DNA of 64,000 bases, taken from contig NZ_CP011503.1 of assembly GCF_001028665.1 (NCBI RefSeq), positions 2,790,001-2,854,000 of the forward strand, written 5' to 3'. The notes under the pieces were generated by a model. It had not been told where the DNA came from. It was given only the letters and a program-made list of their open reading frames with translations, and made no database searches. A program made the translations under genes and the position numbers. Source of the DNA: Burkholderia pyrrocinia (GTDB lineage Bacteria > Pseudomonadota > Gammaproteobacteria > Burkholderiales > Burkholderiaceae). Shown piece by piece: positions 1-8,068 of the stretch; within the stretch, counting starts at the first letter, position 1; each line of letters opens with the position of its first letter.

Positions 1-1549
1 CCTCGAAATCGAGCTCCGATTCGATCCGGTGCAGCACCGTATCGTCGACCTTGCCGTCGCGATGCAGGTCGAGCAGCGCCTGGCGCGACACGCCGACGAG
101 TTCGAGTTCCACACGCAGCATCCGCGCGCGCATGTCGGCCGGTTCGGCGCCGTGCCGATGCGCACGTTCGTTGAACGTAACGCGGTTCCGGTATTCGGCG
201 AGCAGGCGATCGAGCGAAGGGCGCTCGAGGTTCGATCCGCGCTGCTCGAGCGCGTCGAGTTCGGCGAGCGCCGCGCCGAACGTATGCGCGCGCGCCGCAT
301 GCTCGGACATCGTGTGCCGCGCGGCGGGCCGCAGCTTCAGCACGCGGATCAGCGGCGCGAGCGTGCCGCCCTGCACGACGAGCGTCGCGATGATCAGCAG
401 GAACGTGCTGAACAGGATCAGGTCGCGGCCGGGGAAGTTGCTCGGCAGCGCGATCGCGGCCGCGAGGCTCACGACGCCGCGCATGCCCGACCAGCTGAGC
501 ACGACGGCCTCGCGCCACGACCACGGCGCGTGGCCCGCGCGCGGCGCGCGCAGGCGGCCCGGCAGCCACATCGCGACGAACACCCACACGACGCGCGCAC
601 CGATCGCGGCGGCGGTGGCGGGCAGCGCGACGCGCAGGCCGGCCATCAGCACCGCGCCTTCGTGGTTCACGCGCGCGAGGATCGCATGCAGCGCGAGACC
701 GATCAGGATGAACACGAGCGCATCGAGCACGAACACGATCGCTTCCCACGTCGCCTTCGCCTTGATCCGCAGGTCGGCGTCGAACACGCGATGCTGGCGC
801 ACGCCGAGCACGAGGCCGCAGGTCACCACCGACAGCACGCCCGAGCCGTCGACGGCTTCCGCGATCCCATAGCTGCCCCATGCCATCGCGAAGGTCACGA
901 CGATGCCGAGCATCGGGTCGCGCAGGCGCGGCAGCACCCAGCACATCGCATGGCCGCACGCGAGGCCGACCGCAATGCCGATCAGCGTGAGCGAGAAGAA
1001 CAGGCCGGTGGCGCTCGCGGCCGTGATCGACACGGCGAGCGCGGCCGACACGGCCATCTGGTACAGCAGCAGGCCCGACGCATCGTTGACGAGGCTTTCG
1101 CCTTCGAGCACCGCGACGAGCCGCGCGGGCAGCGGGTAGCGCTGCAGGATCGCCTTCGCGGCCACCGCGTCGGGCGGCGACACGATCGCGCCGAGCGTGA
1201 AGCACGCGGCCCACGGCAGCGCCGGGTTCGCGGCATGCACGGCCACCGCGACCGCGACGGTCGTGAACGCCACCGCGCCGAGCGCGAGCGATGCGATCGA
1301 TGCGAGCTCCTGCCTGAATTCCTTCCACGCGGTATAGAACCCGCTCGACATCAGCAGCGGCGGCAGCACGGCCGCAAGCAGCAGCGCCGGGTCCATGTCG
1401 GGCACGCGCTTGCCGGCGATCGCCACCACGCAGCCGCCGAGCAGCAGCACGACGGCCGGCGGAATCGAGATCCGTTCGGCGAGCCACGTGAGCGCGCCCG
1501 CGCCGCAGATCAACAGCAGCAGGTAGTGGAACAGCTCGACGTTGGTCAT
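1..1549 (-). CDS. Na+/H+ antiporter, CPA1 family (C-terminus beyond window)
   Basis: Polytopic inner-membrane cation/proton antiporter, expected to exchange Na+ (or K+) for H+ in pH and salt homeostasis. The 516 codons in the window begin at an ATG and run off the left edge without a stop. Family marks are SPPDA at residues 124-128, the LEGESLVNDASG segment at 148-159 with the acidic and Asn-Asp residues typical of CPA1 exchangers, and a WSGMRGVVSLAAA block further on. The last ~110 residues are hydrophilic, as expected of the cytoplasmic tail. CPA1 proteins of this kind usually have about 520-550 residues, so little is missing. It lies 25 bp downstream of a small XapX membrane gene on the same strand and is probably co-transcribed with it. 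Family call is secure; the ion is inferred. Confidence 0.9.
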   Translation of the reverse strand, partial: MTNVELFHYLLLLICGAGALTWLAERISIPPAVVLLLGGCVVAIAGKRVPDMDPALLLAAVLPPLLMSSGFYTAWKEFRQELASIASLALGAVAFTTVAVAVAVHAANPALPWAACFTLGAIVSPPDAVAAKAILQRYPLPARLVAVLEGESLVNDASGLLLYQMAVSAALAVSITAASATGLFFSLTLIGIAVGLACGHAMCWVLPRLRDPMLGIVVTFAMAWGSYGIAEAVDGSGVLSVVTCGLVLGVRQHRVFDADLRIKAKATWEAIVFVLDALVFILIGLALHAILARVNHEGAVLMAGLRVALPATAAAIGARVVWVFVAMWLPGRLRAPRAGHAPWSWREAVVLSWSGMRGVVSLAAAIALPSNFPGRDLILFSTFLLIIATLVVQGGTLAPLIRVLKLRPAARHTMSEHAARAHTFGAALAELDALEQRGSNLERPSLDRLLAEYRNRVTFNERAHRHGAEPADMRARMLRVELELVGVSRQALLDLHRDGKVDDTVLHRIESELDFE

Positions 1550-1574
1550 GCGCGGCCTGCGGCGATGGCGTGCA

Positions 1575-1886
1575 TCACGACGGCTTGCGGTCGTTCGCGG
1601 CGCCGCCCGGCAGCGCGCCGAACATGTGCTGGCTGCATTGTGCGTCGCGCCACGCGGTATTCAGCCGGTGTCCGGAAAGCATCCGGCGCGCGACGGGCAG
1701 GATCTGTTCGCCGGCCAGCATGCCGAGCAGGCCGGTGAGCGCGATGATCGGCGGCGCCGGCGAATTCACGCCGAGCGCGCCGTAGATGGCACCGGCGAGG
1801 ATACCGGCGAGCAGCGACAGAAAATACGGTTTCGTGATGAAAATCTCTCGTGATAGGCTGGTCGGGGGCGAATGGCGCGCCTTCAA
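1575..1886 (-). CDS. XapX domain small membrane protein (copy 1)
   Basis: Small hydrophobic protein of the XapX (DUF1427) family, predicted to have two membrane helices; the molecular function is not known. The core reads KPYFLSLLAGILAG, then a SPAPP motif, then IALTGLLGMLAGEQ. It aligns directly with the second XapX protein at 3889-4056 (shared SLxAG, SPAPPxIAL and GMLxG blocks) but has a ~30-residue polar C-terminal tail. The start is uncertain. The only standard start is a TTG at 1886 with no visible Shine-Dalgarno sequence, giving about 17 residues that relatives lack. The conserved domain begins at an ATC/ACG pair at 1833-1838, preceded by GAGAG. It precedes the antiporter gene by 25 bp on the same strand. 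Confidence 0.6.
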   Translation of the reverse strand: MKARHSPPTSLSREIFITKPYFLSLLAGILAGAIYGALGVNSPAPPIIALTGLLGMLAGEQILPVARRMLSGHRLNTAWRDAQCSQHMFGALPGGAANDRKPS

Positions 1887-2116
1887 TGTGCTGGAAGCGT
1901 ATCGGGTTTACGTGCGGAAAAGAAGGGCGGATTGCCCTTGCCAGACCTCTCTTTCGGAATTCGATCGATTCCGTTTCTTGGATGTTCGCACCGCGATTTT
2001 TCCGATTAAATGATTGCAACCGGAAGACGCAGATCCGGGCAACGCACAGTCGGCTCCTCGTGCTTTTGCATTCGAGGCAAGCCTTAACGTTTCCTGTCCA
2101 AAGGATGATTCGCGCC

Positions 2117-2803
2117 ATGAGCAACCCCAAGCTTGAAGTCCTCACTCCCCAGAACAGCCAGTTGATCTTCATCGACCAGCAGCCGCAGATGGCGTTCGGC
2201 GTGCAATCGATCGATCGCCAGACGCTGAAGAACAACGTCGTCGGGCTCGCGAAGGCCGCGAAGGCCTTCAACATTCCGACCACGATCACGACGGTGGAGT
2301 CCGAAAGCTTCTCGGGTTACACCTATCCCGAACTGCTCGACGTGTTTCCGAACCAGAAGACGCTCGAACGCACGTCGATGAATTCGTGGGACGACCAGAA
2401 GGTGCGCGACGCGCTGGCCGCGAACGGCCGCAAGAAGGTGATCGTGTCGGGCCTGTGGACCGAAGTCTGCAATACGACGTTTGCGCTTTGCGCGATGCTC
2501 GAGGGCGACTACGAGATCTACATGGTGGCCGATGCATCGGGCGGCACGTCGAAGGACGCGCACGACTTCGCGATGCAACGGATGATCCAGGCCGGCGTGG
2601 TGCCCGTCACGTGGCAGCAGGTCGCGCTCGAGTGGCAGCGCGACTGGGCACGCCGCGACACCTACAACGCCGTGATGGCGATCGCGAAGGAGCACTCGGG
2701 CGCGTACGGGATGGGCGTCGATTACGCGTACACGATGGTCCACAAGGCCGAACAGCGCACCGCGACGCCGCACGAGTCGCTCGCGCCGGTTCCGGCGAAG
2801 TAA
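2117..2803 (+). CDS. Isochorismatase-family (YcaC-like) cysteine hydrolase
   Basis: Soluble cysteine hydrolase of the isochorismatase superfamily, 228 residues, a typical length for the YcaC-like branch. The nucleophile-side Asp lies in IFIDQQ (D20) and the catalytic Cys in GLWTEVCNTTFA (C118). A basic residue expected between them appears as Arg in ERTSMNSWDD rather than an obvious Lys, which is common in YcaC-like members. The physiological substrate of this branch is unsettled; amide or N-carbamoyl compounds are usual guesses. The ATG at 2117 is preferred because AAAGGA lies 12-17 nt upstream; an in-frame ATG at 2105 sits too close to that site. It is transcribed toward the LysR gene at 2826-3749 (convergent, 22-bp gap) and probably belongs functionally with the amidohydrolase operon beyond it. 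Confidence 0.88.
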   Translation: MSNPKLEVLTPQNSQLIFIDQQPQMAFGVQSIDRQTLKNNVVGLAKAAKAFNIPTTITTVESESFSGYTYPELLDVFPNQKTLERTSMNSWDDQKVRDALAANGRKKVIVSGLWTEVCNTTFALCAMLEGDYEIYMVADASGGTSKDAHDFAMQRMIQAGVVPVTWQQVALEWQRDWARRDTYNAVMAIAKEHSGAYGMGVDYAYTMVHKAEQRTATPHESLAPVPAK

Positions 2804-2825
2804 CGGGCCCCGTGCCGCCGCATGT

Positions 2826-3749
2826 TCAAACGGGCGGCAGTGCCCACGGCGCACCTGTCAGATTCTCGACGAGAAAGTCGAGCAGGGCCGTCACACGCGC
2901 CGCTCGCAACATGCCGGGCGGCGTGACGAGGTTGACGTTGATGTCGGGGATTTTCCAGTCGTGCATCACTTCCTCGAGCTCGCCGCTTTGCAGCGCATCC
3001 CATACCAGGAACGCCGGTTGCAACGCGAGACCGTGGCCGGCGATCAGCGCAGGGCAGAGGACGTCGGCGTTGTTGGCGCGGATGCGCCCGCGCACGGGCA
3101 CGCCGAATTCGTCGCCCGACGCCGTGTGGCGAAAGCGCCAGTATTCGGGTGTCGGTATGTTCGTGTAGGTCAGGCACACGTGCTGGTCGAGTTCGCTCGG
3201 ATGGGTCGGCCGGCCGCGCCGGTCGAGATACGCAGGCGATGCGACGAGCGGCCGGCGCACGGCGCACAGGCGGCGCGCGCGCAGCGACGAATCGTTCAGT
3301 TCGGCGATCCGGATGGCGACGTCGAAGCCGCCGGACACGATGTCGACGAAGTGGTCCGTGAGCACGAGGTCGACGTCGACGCGCGGATAGCGCTCGAGAA
3401 ACGCGGGCAGCAGCGGCGCGAGATTGCACAGGCCGTAGGACATCGGCGCGTTCACGCGCAGCAGGCCGTGCGGTTCGAGCGCGTGCGCGGACGCCTCGCC
3501 TTCGATCAGCTCGGCGTCGGCGAGCAGCCGGATCGCGCGATCGCGCAGCAGCTCGCCGGTCGGCGTGAGCGACAGCTTGCGTGACGTGCGGTACAGCAGC
3601 ATCGAGCCCAGGCGTTTTTCGAGGCGCGCGATCGCTTTCGACACGGTCGGTTGCGTGATGCCGAGCAGGTCGGCGGCCTTGGCGAACGACCCGGTCTCCG
3701 CGACGCGCGCGAAGATGGCCCAGGCTTCGAGATCGGGAAGATGTTGCAT
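2826..3749 (-). CDS. LysR-family transcriptional regulator
   Basis: A 307-residue LysR-type regulator. The N-terminal winged helix-turn-helix covers about residues 1-62 (FARVAETGSFAKAADLLGITQPTVSKAIARLE), followed by a periplasmic-binding-protein-like effector domain. An upstream in-frame extension exists to 3854, but it would run through the heptamer repeat tract at 3806-3840 and has no LysR homology, so the ATG at 3749 is chosen. The gene is divergent from the XapX-amidohydrolase-DoxX-VOC-YoaK-porin operon starting at 3889, the usual arrangement for a LysR protein controlling its neighbours. The effector cannot be predicted from sequence. Confidence 0.93.
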   Translation of the reverse strand: MQHLPDLEAWAIFARVAETGSFAKAADLLGITQPTVSKAIARLEKRLGSMLLYRTSRKLSLTPTGELLRDRAIRLLADAELIEGEASAHALEPHGLLRVNAPMSYGLCNLAPLLPAFLERYPRVDVDLVLTDHFVDIVSGGFDVAIRIAELNDSSLRARRLCAVRRPLVASPAYLDRRGRPTHPSELDQHVCLTYTNIPTPEYWRFRHTASGDEFGVPVRGRIRANNADVLCPALIAGHGLALQPAFLVWDALQSGELEEVMHDWKIPDINVNLVTPPGMLRAARVTALLDFLVENLTGAPWALPPV

Positions 3750-3805
3750 GGCTGGAAAGCGTGGCAGGCAAGCGTAGCGGATTCGGCGACAGCGGATCGC
3801 GCCGC

Positions 3806-3840
3806 CGGCGCCCGGCGCCCGGCGCTCGGCGCTCGGCGCC
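3806..3840. repeat. Five tandem copies of heptamer CGGCGCY
   Basis: Uninterrupted head-to-tail copies CGGCGCC, CGGCGCC, CGGCGCT, CGGCGCT, CGGCGCC occupy 3806-3840. They lie in the 139-bp gap between the divergent LysR gene (start 3749) and the XapX operon (start 3889), 48 bp before the XapX start codon. Heptamer tracts can change copy number by slipped-strand mispairing, so this could alter promoter spacing; that role is inference. Confidence 0.85.
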
Positions 3841-3888
3841 CGGGCAGGCGGCAATGCGGGTCATTCTAATCCAGTCGGAAGGGATCGT

Positions 3889-4056
3889 ATGGAATCGTAT
3901 CTAGTTTCATTGGGCGCCGGCGTGTTGATCGGCGTCGTGTACAGCGTGATCAAGGTGCGCTCGCCCGCACCGCCGCTGATTGCACTGGTCGGGCTGGCCG
4001 GCATGCTGATCGGCGCAGGGGCCATCGCACCGGTCCGTCACTGGCTCGGCTTCTGA
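3889..4056 (+). CDS. XapX domain small membrane protein (copy 2)
   Basis: A 55-residue XapX (DUF1427) protein. The sequence has a first hydrophobic segment (SLGAGVLIGVVYSV), the conserved SPAPPLIAL turn, a second hydrophobic segment (GLAGMLIGAG) and a short C-terminus. The ATG at 3889 is supported by GGAAGGGA at 3877-3884 and by length match with family members. TCTAAT at 3865-3870 could be its -10 box. It is the first gene of the operon running to 9624, 20 bp before the amidohydrolase. It is a paralogue of the XapX gene at 1575-1886, 2 kb away on the other strand. Function of the family is unknown; a role in a small membrane complex is only a guess. Confidence 0.85.
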   Translation: MESYLVSLGAGVLIGVVYSVIKVRSPAPPLIALVGLAGMLIGAGAIAPVRHWLGF

Positions 4057-4076
4057 TTGCATCGAGGACTCAATTG

Positions 4077-5972
4077 ATGAGCGCAACCGACACTCAACCC
4101 GATCTCATCCTGCACAACGGGCGCATCACGACGCTCGATCGTGCGAACCCCGTCGCGACCGCCGTCGCGATCAAGGACGGCCGCTTCGTCGCGGTCGGCG
4201 GCAACGCGGACATCGTGCCGCTCGCCGGCCGCGCGACGAAGGTCGTCGACCTCGACGGCCGCACCGTGCTGCCGGGCCTGATCGACAACCATACGCACGT
4301 GATTCGCGGTGGCCTGAACTACAACATGGAGCTGCGCTGGGACGGCGTGCGTTCGCTTGCCGTCGCGATGGAGATGCTCAGGCGGCAGGTCGCGATCACG
4401 CCCGCGCCGCAGTGGGTGCGCGTGGTCGGCGGCTTCACCGAACACCAGTTCGCCGAGAAGCGGCTGCCGACGATCGACGAACTCAACGCGGCCGCGCCCG
4501 ATACGCCGGTGTTCATCCTGCACCTGTACGACCGCGCGCTGCTGAACGCGGCCGCGCTGCGCGTGGTGGGCTACACGAAGGACACGCCGGAGCCGCCGGG
4601 CGGCACGATCCTGCGCGACGCCGCGGGCAACCCGACCGGGCTGCTGCTCGCGAACCCGAACGCGACGATCCTTTACGCGACGCTCGCGAAGGGACCGAAG
4701 CTGCCGTTCGAATACCAGTACAACTCGACGCGCCACTTCATGCGCGAACTGAACCGTCTCGGCGTGACGGGCGTGATCGATGCGGGTGGCGGTTCGCAGA
4801 ATTATCCCGACGATTACGAAGTGATCCGCAAGCTGCACGACGCGGGCGAGATGACGATCCGGATCGCATATAACCTGTTCACGCAGAAGCCGAATGCGGA
4901 GAAGGAAGACTTCGTGAACTGGACCAAGAGCACGAAGTATCACGACGGCACCGACTATTTCCGCAACAACGGCGCGGGAGAAATGCTGGTGTTCTCGGCG
5001 GCCGATTTCGAGGACTTCCGCGTCGCGCGCCCGGACCTGCCGGCGCAGATGGAGGACGATCTCGAAGGCGTCGTGCGCGTGCTTGCACAGAACCGCTGGC
5101 CGTGGCGCATGCATGCGACCTATGATGAAACGATCAGCCGCGCGCTCGACGTGTTCGAAAAGGTCGACAAGGACATCCCGCTTGCCGGCCTGAACTGGTT
5201 CTTCGACCACGCGGAAACGATCTCCGAACAATCGATGGACCGCATCGCCGCGCTGGGCGGCGGCGTTGCGGTGCAGCACCGGATGGCGTACCAGGGCGAA
5301 TACTTCGTCGAGCGCTACGGCGCGCAGGCAGCCGAAGCGACGCCGCCCGTTGCGAAGATGCTCGACAAGGGGCTCAAGGTCTCTGCCGGCACCGACGCGA
5401 CGCGCGTCGCGTCGTACAACCCGTGGGTGTCGCTCGCGTGGCTCGTGACGGGCAAGACGGTCGGCGGCTTGCGCATGTACCCGCAGCGCAACCTGCTCGA
5501 TCGCGAGACCGCGCTGCGGATGTGGACCGAATACGTGACGTGGTTCTCGAACGAGGAAGGGAAGAAAGGGCGCATCGCGGTCGGGCAGCTCGCCGACCTG
5601 ATGGTCCCGGATCGCGATTTCTTCACATGTGCGGAGGACGATATCGTCGACACGACCGCGTTGCTGACGGTAGTTGGCGGAAAGATCGTATGGGGTGCGG
5701 GGCCGTTCGCGTCGCACGATGCGCCGATTCCGCCCGCGATGCCGGACTGGTCGCCCGTGCGCGAGTACGGCGGCTATGGCGGCTGGGGCGCGACGCAGCG
5801 CAACGGCGCGCCGCTGCAGCGTGCGGCCGCTGCCGCTGCCGCGACGTGCGGCTGCGCGAGCGCGTGCAACGTACACGCGCACGCGCATGCGAGCGCATGG
5901 GGCCGCGCGTTGCCGACGTCGGATGCGAAGGGCTTCTGGGGCGCGTTCGGCTGTTCGTGCTGGGCGGTCTGA
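4077..5972 (+). CDS. YtcJ-type metal-dependent amidohydrolase with Cys/His-rich tail
   Basis: A 631-residue amidohydrolase-superfamily enzyme (YtcJ/amidohydrolase_3 type) that should hydrolyse an amide, imide or related C-N/C-O bond using bound metal. The N-terminal metal motif is GLIDNHTH (H72, H74). Later metal or active-site segments include MHATYDE, FFDHAET and SAGTDATR. The normal domain ends near residue 565. Beyond it come an Ala-rich linker and a tail from residue 590 with five Cys (CxC...C and a terminal CSC) and an HAHAH stretch, which is not part of the usual fold. GAGG at 4064-4067 supports the ATG at 4077 (a TTG lies just before). The DoxX gene starts 1 bp after the stop. No signal peptide is visible, so it is probably cytoplasmic. 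Substrate unknown. Confidence 0.88.
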   Translation: MSATDTQPDLILHNGRITTLDRANPVATAVAIKDGRFVAVGGNADIVPLAGRATKVVDLDGRTVLPGLIDNHTHVIRGGLNYNMELRWDGVRSLAVAMEMLRRQVAITPAPQWVRVVGGFTEHQFAEKRLPTIDELNAAAPDTPVFILHLYDRALLNAAALRVVGYTKDTPEPPGGTILRDAAGNPTGLLLANPNATILYATLAKGPKLPFEYQYNSTRHFMRELNRLGVTGVIDAGGGSQNYPDDYEVIRKLHDAGEMTIRIAYNLFTQKPNAEKEDFVNWTKSTKYHDGTDYFRNNGAGEMLVFSAADFEDFRVARPDLPAQMEDDLEGVVRVLAQNRWPWRMHATYDETISRALDVFEKVDKDIPLAGLNWFFDHAETISEQSMDRIAALGGGVAVQHRMAYQGEYFVERYGAQAAEATPPVAKMLDKGLKVSAGTDATRVASYNPWVSLAWLVTGKTVGGLRMYPQRNLLDRETALRMWTEYVTWFSNEEGKKGRIAVGQLADLMVPDRDFFTCAEDDIVDTTALLTVVGGKIVWGAGPFASHDAPIPPAMPDWSPVREYGGYGGWGATQRNGAPLQRAAAAAAATCGCASACNVHAHAHASAWGRALPTSDAKGFWGAFGCSCWAV

Positions 5973-5973
5973 C

Positions 5974-6435
5974 ATGGCGGCCTCGACCAACTCCGGCGGC
6001 TTCGACAATCCGGCGTGGGTCCGCGCGCTGCTGGTGCAGCCGTGGGTCCTGCCGCTCGTGCGCCTCGCGCTGGTATCCGCCTACCTGATCGGCGGCGTCG
6101 CGAAGGCGCTGGATTTCGACGGTGCGGTCGCCGAACAGGCGCATTTCGGCCTGCATCCGGCCGCGCTCTGGGCGGCGCTTGCGATCGCGGTCGAGATCGC
6201 CGGCTCGCTGTGCGTGGTGTTTCGACGCTTCACGTGGCTCGGCGCCGGCAGCCTCGGCATGCTGACGCTGGTCGCGATGGCGGTGGCGAACGATTTCTGG
6301 AACCGCACGGGCGCCGAGCATTTCATGGCGCTCAACAGCTTTTTCGAGCATCTCGGGCTGATCGCCGCACTCGTGCTCGCGACGCTGCTCGCCGATGCGA
6401 AGCACCCGGCCAGCGACGGCCGTGCCACACGATGA
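5974..6435 (+). CDS. DoxX family membrane protein
   Basis: A 153-residue DoxX-like inner-membrane protein with about four hydrophobic segments (around residues 25-45, 63-82, 85-105 and 127-143). The first carries the RLALVSAYLIGGVAKALDF pattern typical of DoxX. DoxX proteins are often found with redox or thiol-stress enzymes and are thought to act in membrane-associated redox complexes. The gene starts 1 bp after the amidohydrolase stop, and its end overlaps an ATG of the following reading frame, so translation is likely coupled. The placement after a protein with a Cys-rich tail hints at a redox role for the operon, which is inference. Confidence 0.88.
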   Translation: MAASTNSGGFDNPAWVRALLVQPWVLPLVRLALVSAYLIGGVAKALDFDGAVAEQAHFGLHPAALWAALAIAVEIAGSLCVVFRRFTWLGAGSLGMLTLVAMAVANDFWNRTGAEHFMALNSFFEHLGLIAALVLATLLADAKHPASDGRATR

Positions 6436-6461
6436 CGATGAAACAACAAGGAAATCCTGTG

Positions 6462-7376
6462 ATGAAAACGATTCGTTCCGCTTTGCTCGCGCTTGCGATC
6501 GCCGCCGGCCTCGTCGCGGCGCCGGCGTCGTTCGCGAAGCCGCCCGTGCCGCCGGCGGCCACGCCGACGCTTGCCGTCGGGCCGCAATACGACACGACGC
6601 ACGTGTACGTGGCACCCGAGGATTTCGATCGCTTCGCCGACAGCTTTGTCGCGACGTTCGGCGGCAGCAAGTCGAAGCAGGGCGTGTTCCAGGTCACGCC
6701 AACTCCGAGCCAGACGATGTCGCAACTCGTTTTCACGCCGTCCGGCACGATCTCCGTGTTCGGTTTCAAGACGCCGGTGCCCTGGCCGTTCGGCGCGGAG
6801 CGCACGGGTTATCTCGTCACCGACATGGACGCGGCGATGAAGGTGGCGCGCGAGCACGGCGCGGAAGTGATCGTCGACACGTTCCCCGATCCGATCGGCC
6901 GCGATGCGGTGATCGCGTGGACGGGCGGCGTGAAGATGCAGCTCTACTGGCACACGCAGGCGCCGAACTACGAGGCGCTGCAGACCATCCCCGAGAATCG
7001 CGTGTATGTGTCGCCGCAGAGCGTGCGCAAGTTCGTCCACGATTTCGTCAAGTTCTCGAACGGCAAGGTGGTGTCCGACAACCTCAAGGCGCCCGGCATC
7101 GAGATCGGCCGGCCGAACGATACCTATCGCCGCATTCGCATCACGTCGGGCTTCGGCAAGATGACCGTGCTCGTGACCGACGGCCAACTGCCGTACCCGT
7201 ACGGACGCGAGATGACCGGCTACGAAGTGTCCGACCTGGCCGCGACGCTGAAGAAGGCGCAGGCCGCGGGCGTGAACGTGCTCGTGCCGTCGTACACCGC
7301 GGACGGGCGTGACGCGGCGTTGGTCCGGTTCCCGGGCGGCTACGTCGCCGAGATCCACGCGAGCGCGGCACGATGA
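6462..7376 (+). CDS. Exported VOC (glyoxalase/bleomycin-resistance fold) protein
   Basis: A 304-residue protein with a clear signal peptide (KTIRSALLALAIAAG, then cleavage near ASFA-KP at residues 25-26). Two VOC/glyoxalase-like modules follow. The first, around residues 40-165, has DTTHVYVAPEDFDRFADSF and the GYLVTDMDAAM block. The second, around 170-300, has VYVSPQSVRKFVHDF and the GYEVSDLAATL block. Metal ligands are not obvious. VOC proteins are mostly cytoplasmic, so secretion to the periplasm is unusual. The ATG at 6462 has AAGGAA upstream; ATGs at 6432 and 6438 overlap the DoxX stop but would put charged residues ahead of the signal peptide. The stop overlaps the next gene's ATG (ATGA at 7373-7376). 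Confidence 0.85.
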   Translation: MKTIRSALLALAIAAGLVAAPASFAKPPVPPAATPTLAVGPQYDTTHVYVAPEDFDRFADSFVATFGGSKSKQGVFQVTPTPSQTMSQLVFTPSGTISVFGFKTPVPWPFGAERTGYLVTDMDAAMKVAREHGAEVIVDTFPDPIGRDAVIAWTGGVKMQLYWHTQAPNYEALQTIPENRVYVSPQSVRKFVHDFVKFSNGKVVSDNLKAPGIEIGRPNDTYRRIRITSGFGKMTVLVTDGQLPYPYGREMTGYEVSDLAATLKKAQAAGVNVLVPSYTADGRDAALVRFPGGYVAEIHASAAR

Positions 7377-8068
7377 AGCACGAAGACACGATCCTTGCCG
7401 CGGTGGCCGGCTTCGTCGACACGCTGAGCTTCGTCGCGCTGTTCGGGCTGTTCACCGCGCACGTGACCGGCAACTTCGTGCTGATCGGCGCGGGCGTAGC
7501 GGGGTTCGGGCAGGGCATCCTGTTGAAGCTCAGCGTGTTTCCCGCGTTCGTGTGCGGCGTCGTCGCGAGCAGCCTGATTGCGCGCGCGCTTGCCGGGCGG
7601 CCCGCATGGCAGGGCACGCGCGTGCTGCATGCGGTACAGGCCGTGCTGCTGCTCGGCTTCTGCGCGGCCGGCGTATGGGCGACGCCCGTGACGCAATCCG
7701 ACAGCCTGCCGGTGTTGCTGGCCGGCATCGTCGGCACGTTCGCGATGGGCGTGCAGAACGCGCATCCGCGCGTGATCGCGCGCGCCGGCGTGCCGAACAC
7801 GGTGATGACCGGCAATGTCACGCAGGCGATCCTCGACGTCGTCGACATGCTGTCCGCCGGCACGGCCGACAGCGTGCGCGCGACGGCACGCGCGCGCTTC
7901 GCGAAGATGCTGCCGGCGATTGTCGCGTTCGCGCTCGGCGCGATATGCGGCGCGCTGGGTTTTCGCCATGTCGGGTTCTGGGCGCTGCTCGTGCCCGCCG
8001 GTGCGCTCGCGGTGCTGGCGGCATGCGCGGGGATGTCCGCCCGCACCGTTACGCAGGAGCATGCATGA
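7373..8068 (+). CDS. YoaK family (DUF1275) membrane protein
   Basis: A 231-residue polytopic membrane protein of the YoaK/DUF1275 family. The family start is visible as AAVAGFVDTLSFVALFGLFTAHVTGN, and a second conserved stretch reads GVQNAHPRVIARAGVPNTVMTGN. About six hydrophobic segments are present. The family has no agreed biochemical function. It overlaps the preceding VOC gene by ATGA, and its own stop overlaps the next ATG (8065), so the operon is translationally coupled through this point. Confidence 0.9.
   Translation: MKHEDTILAAVAGFVDTLSFVALFGLFTAHVTGNFVLIGAGVAGFGQGILLKLSVFPAFVCGVVASSLIARALAGRPAWQGTRVLHAVQAVLLLGFCAAGVWATPVTQSDSLPVLLAGIVGTFAMGVQNAHPRVIARAGVPNTVMTGNVTQAILDVVDMLSAGTADSVRATARARFAKMLPAIVAFALGAICGALGFRHVGFWALLVPAGALAVLAACAGMSARTVTQEHA

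Noticed and set aside
29..1738. A 569-codon plus-strand frame over the antiporter gene
   Set aside because: Composition is Arg/Gln/His-rich without motifs, whereas the minus strand encodes clear CPA1 transporter motifs.
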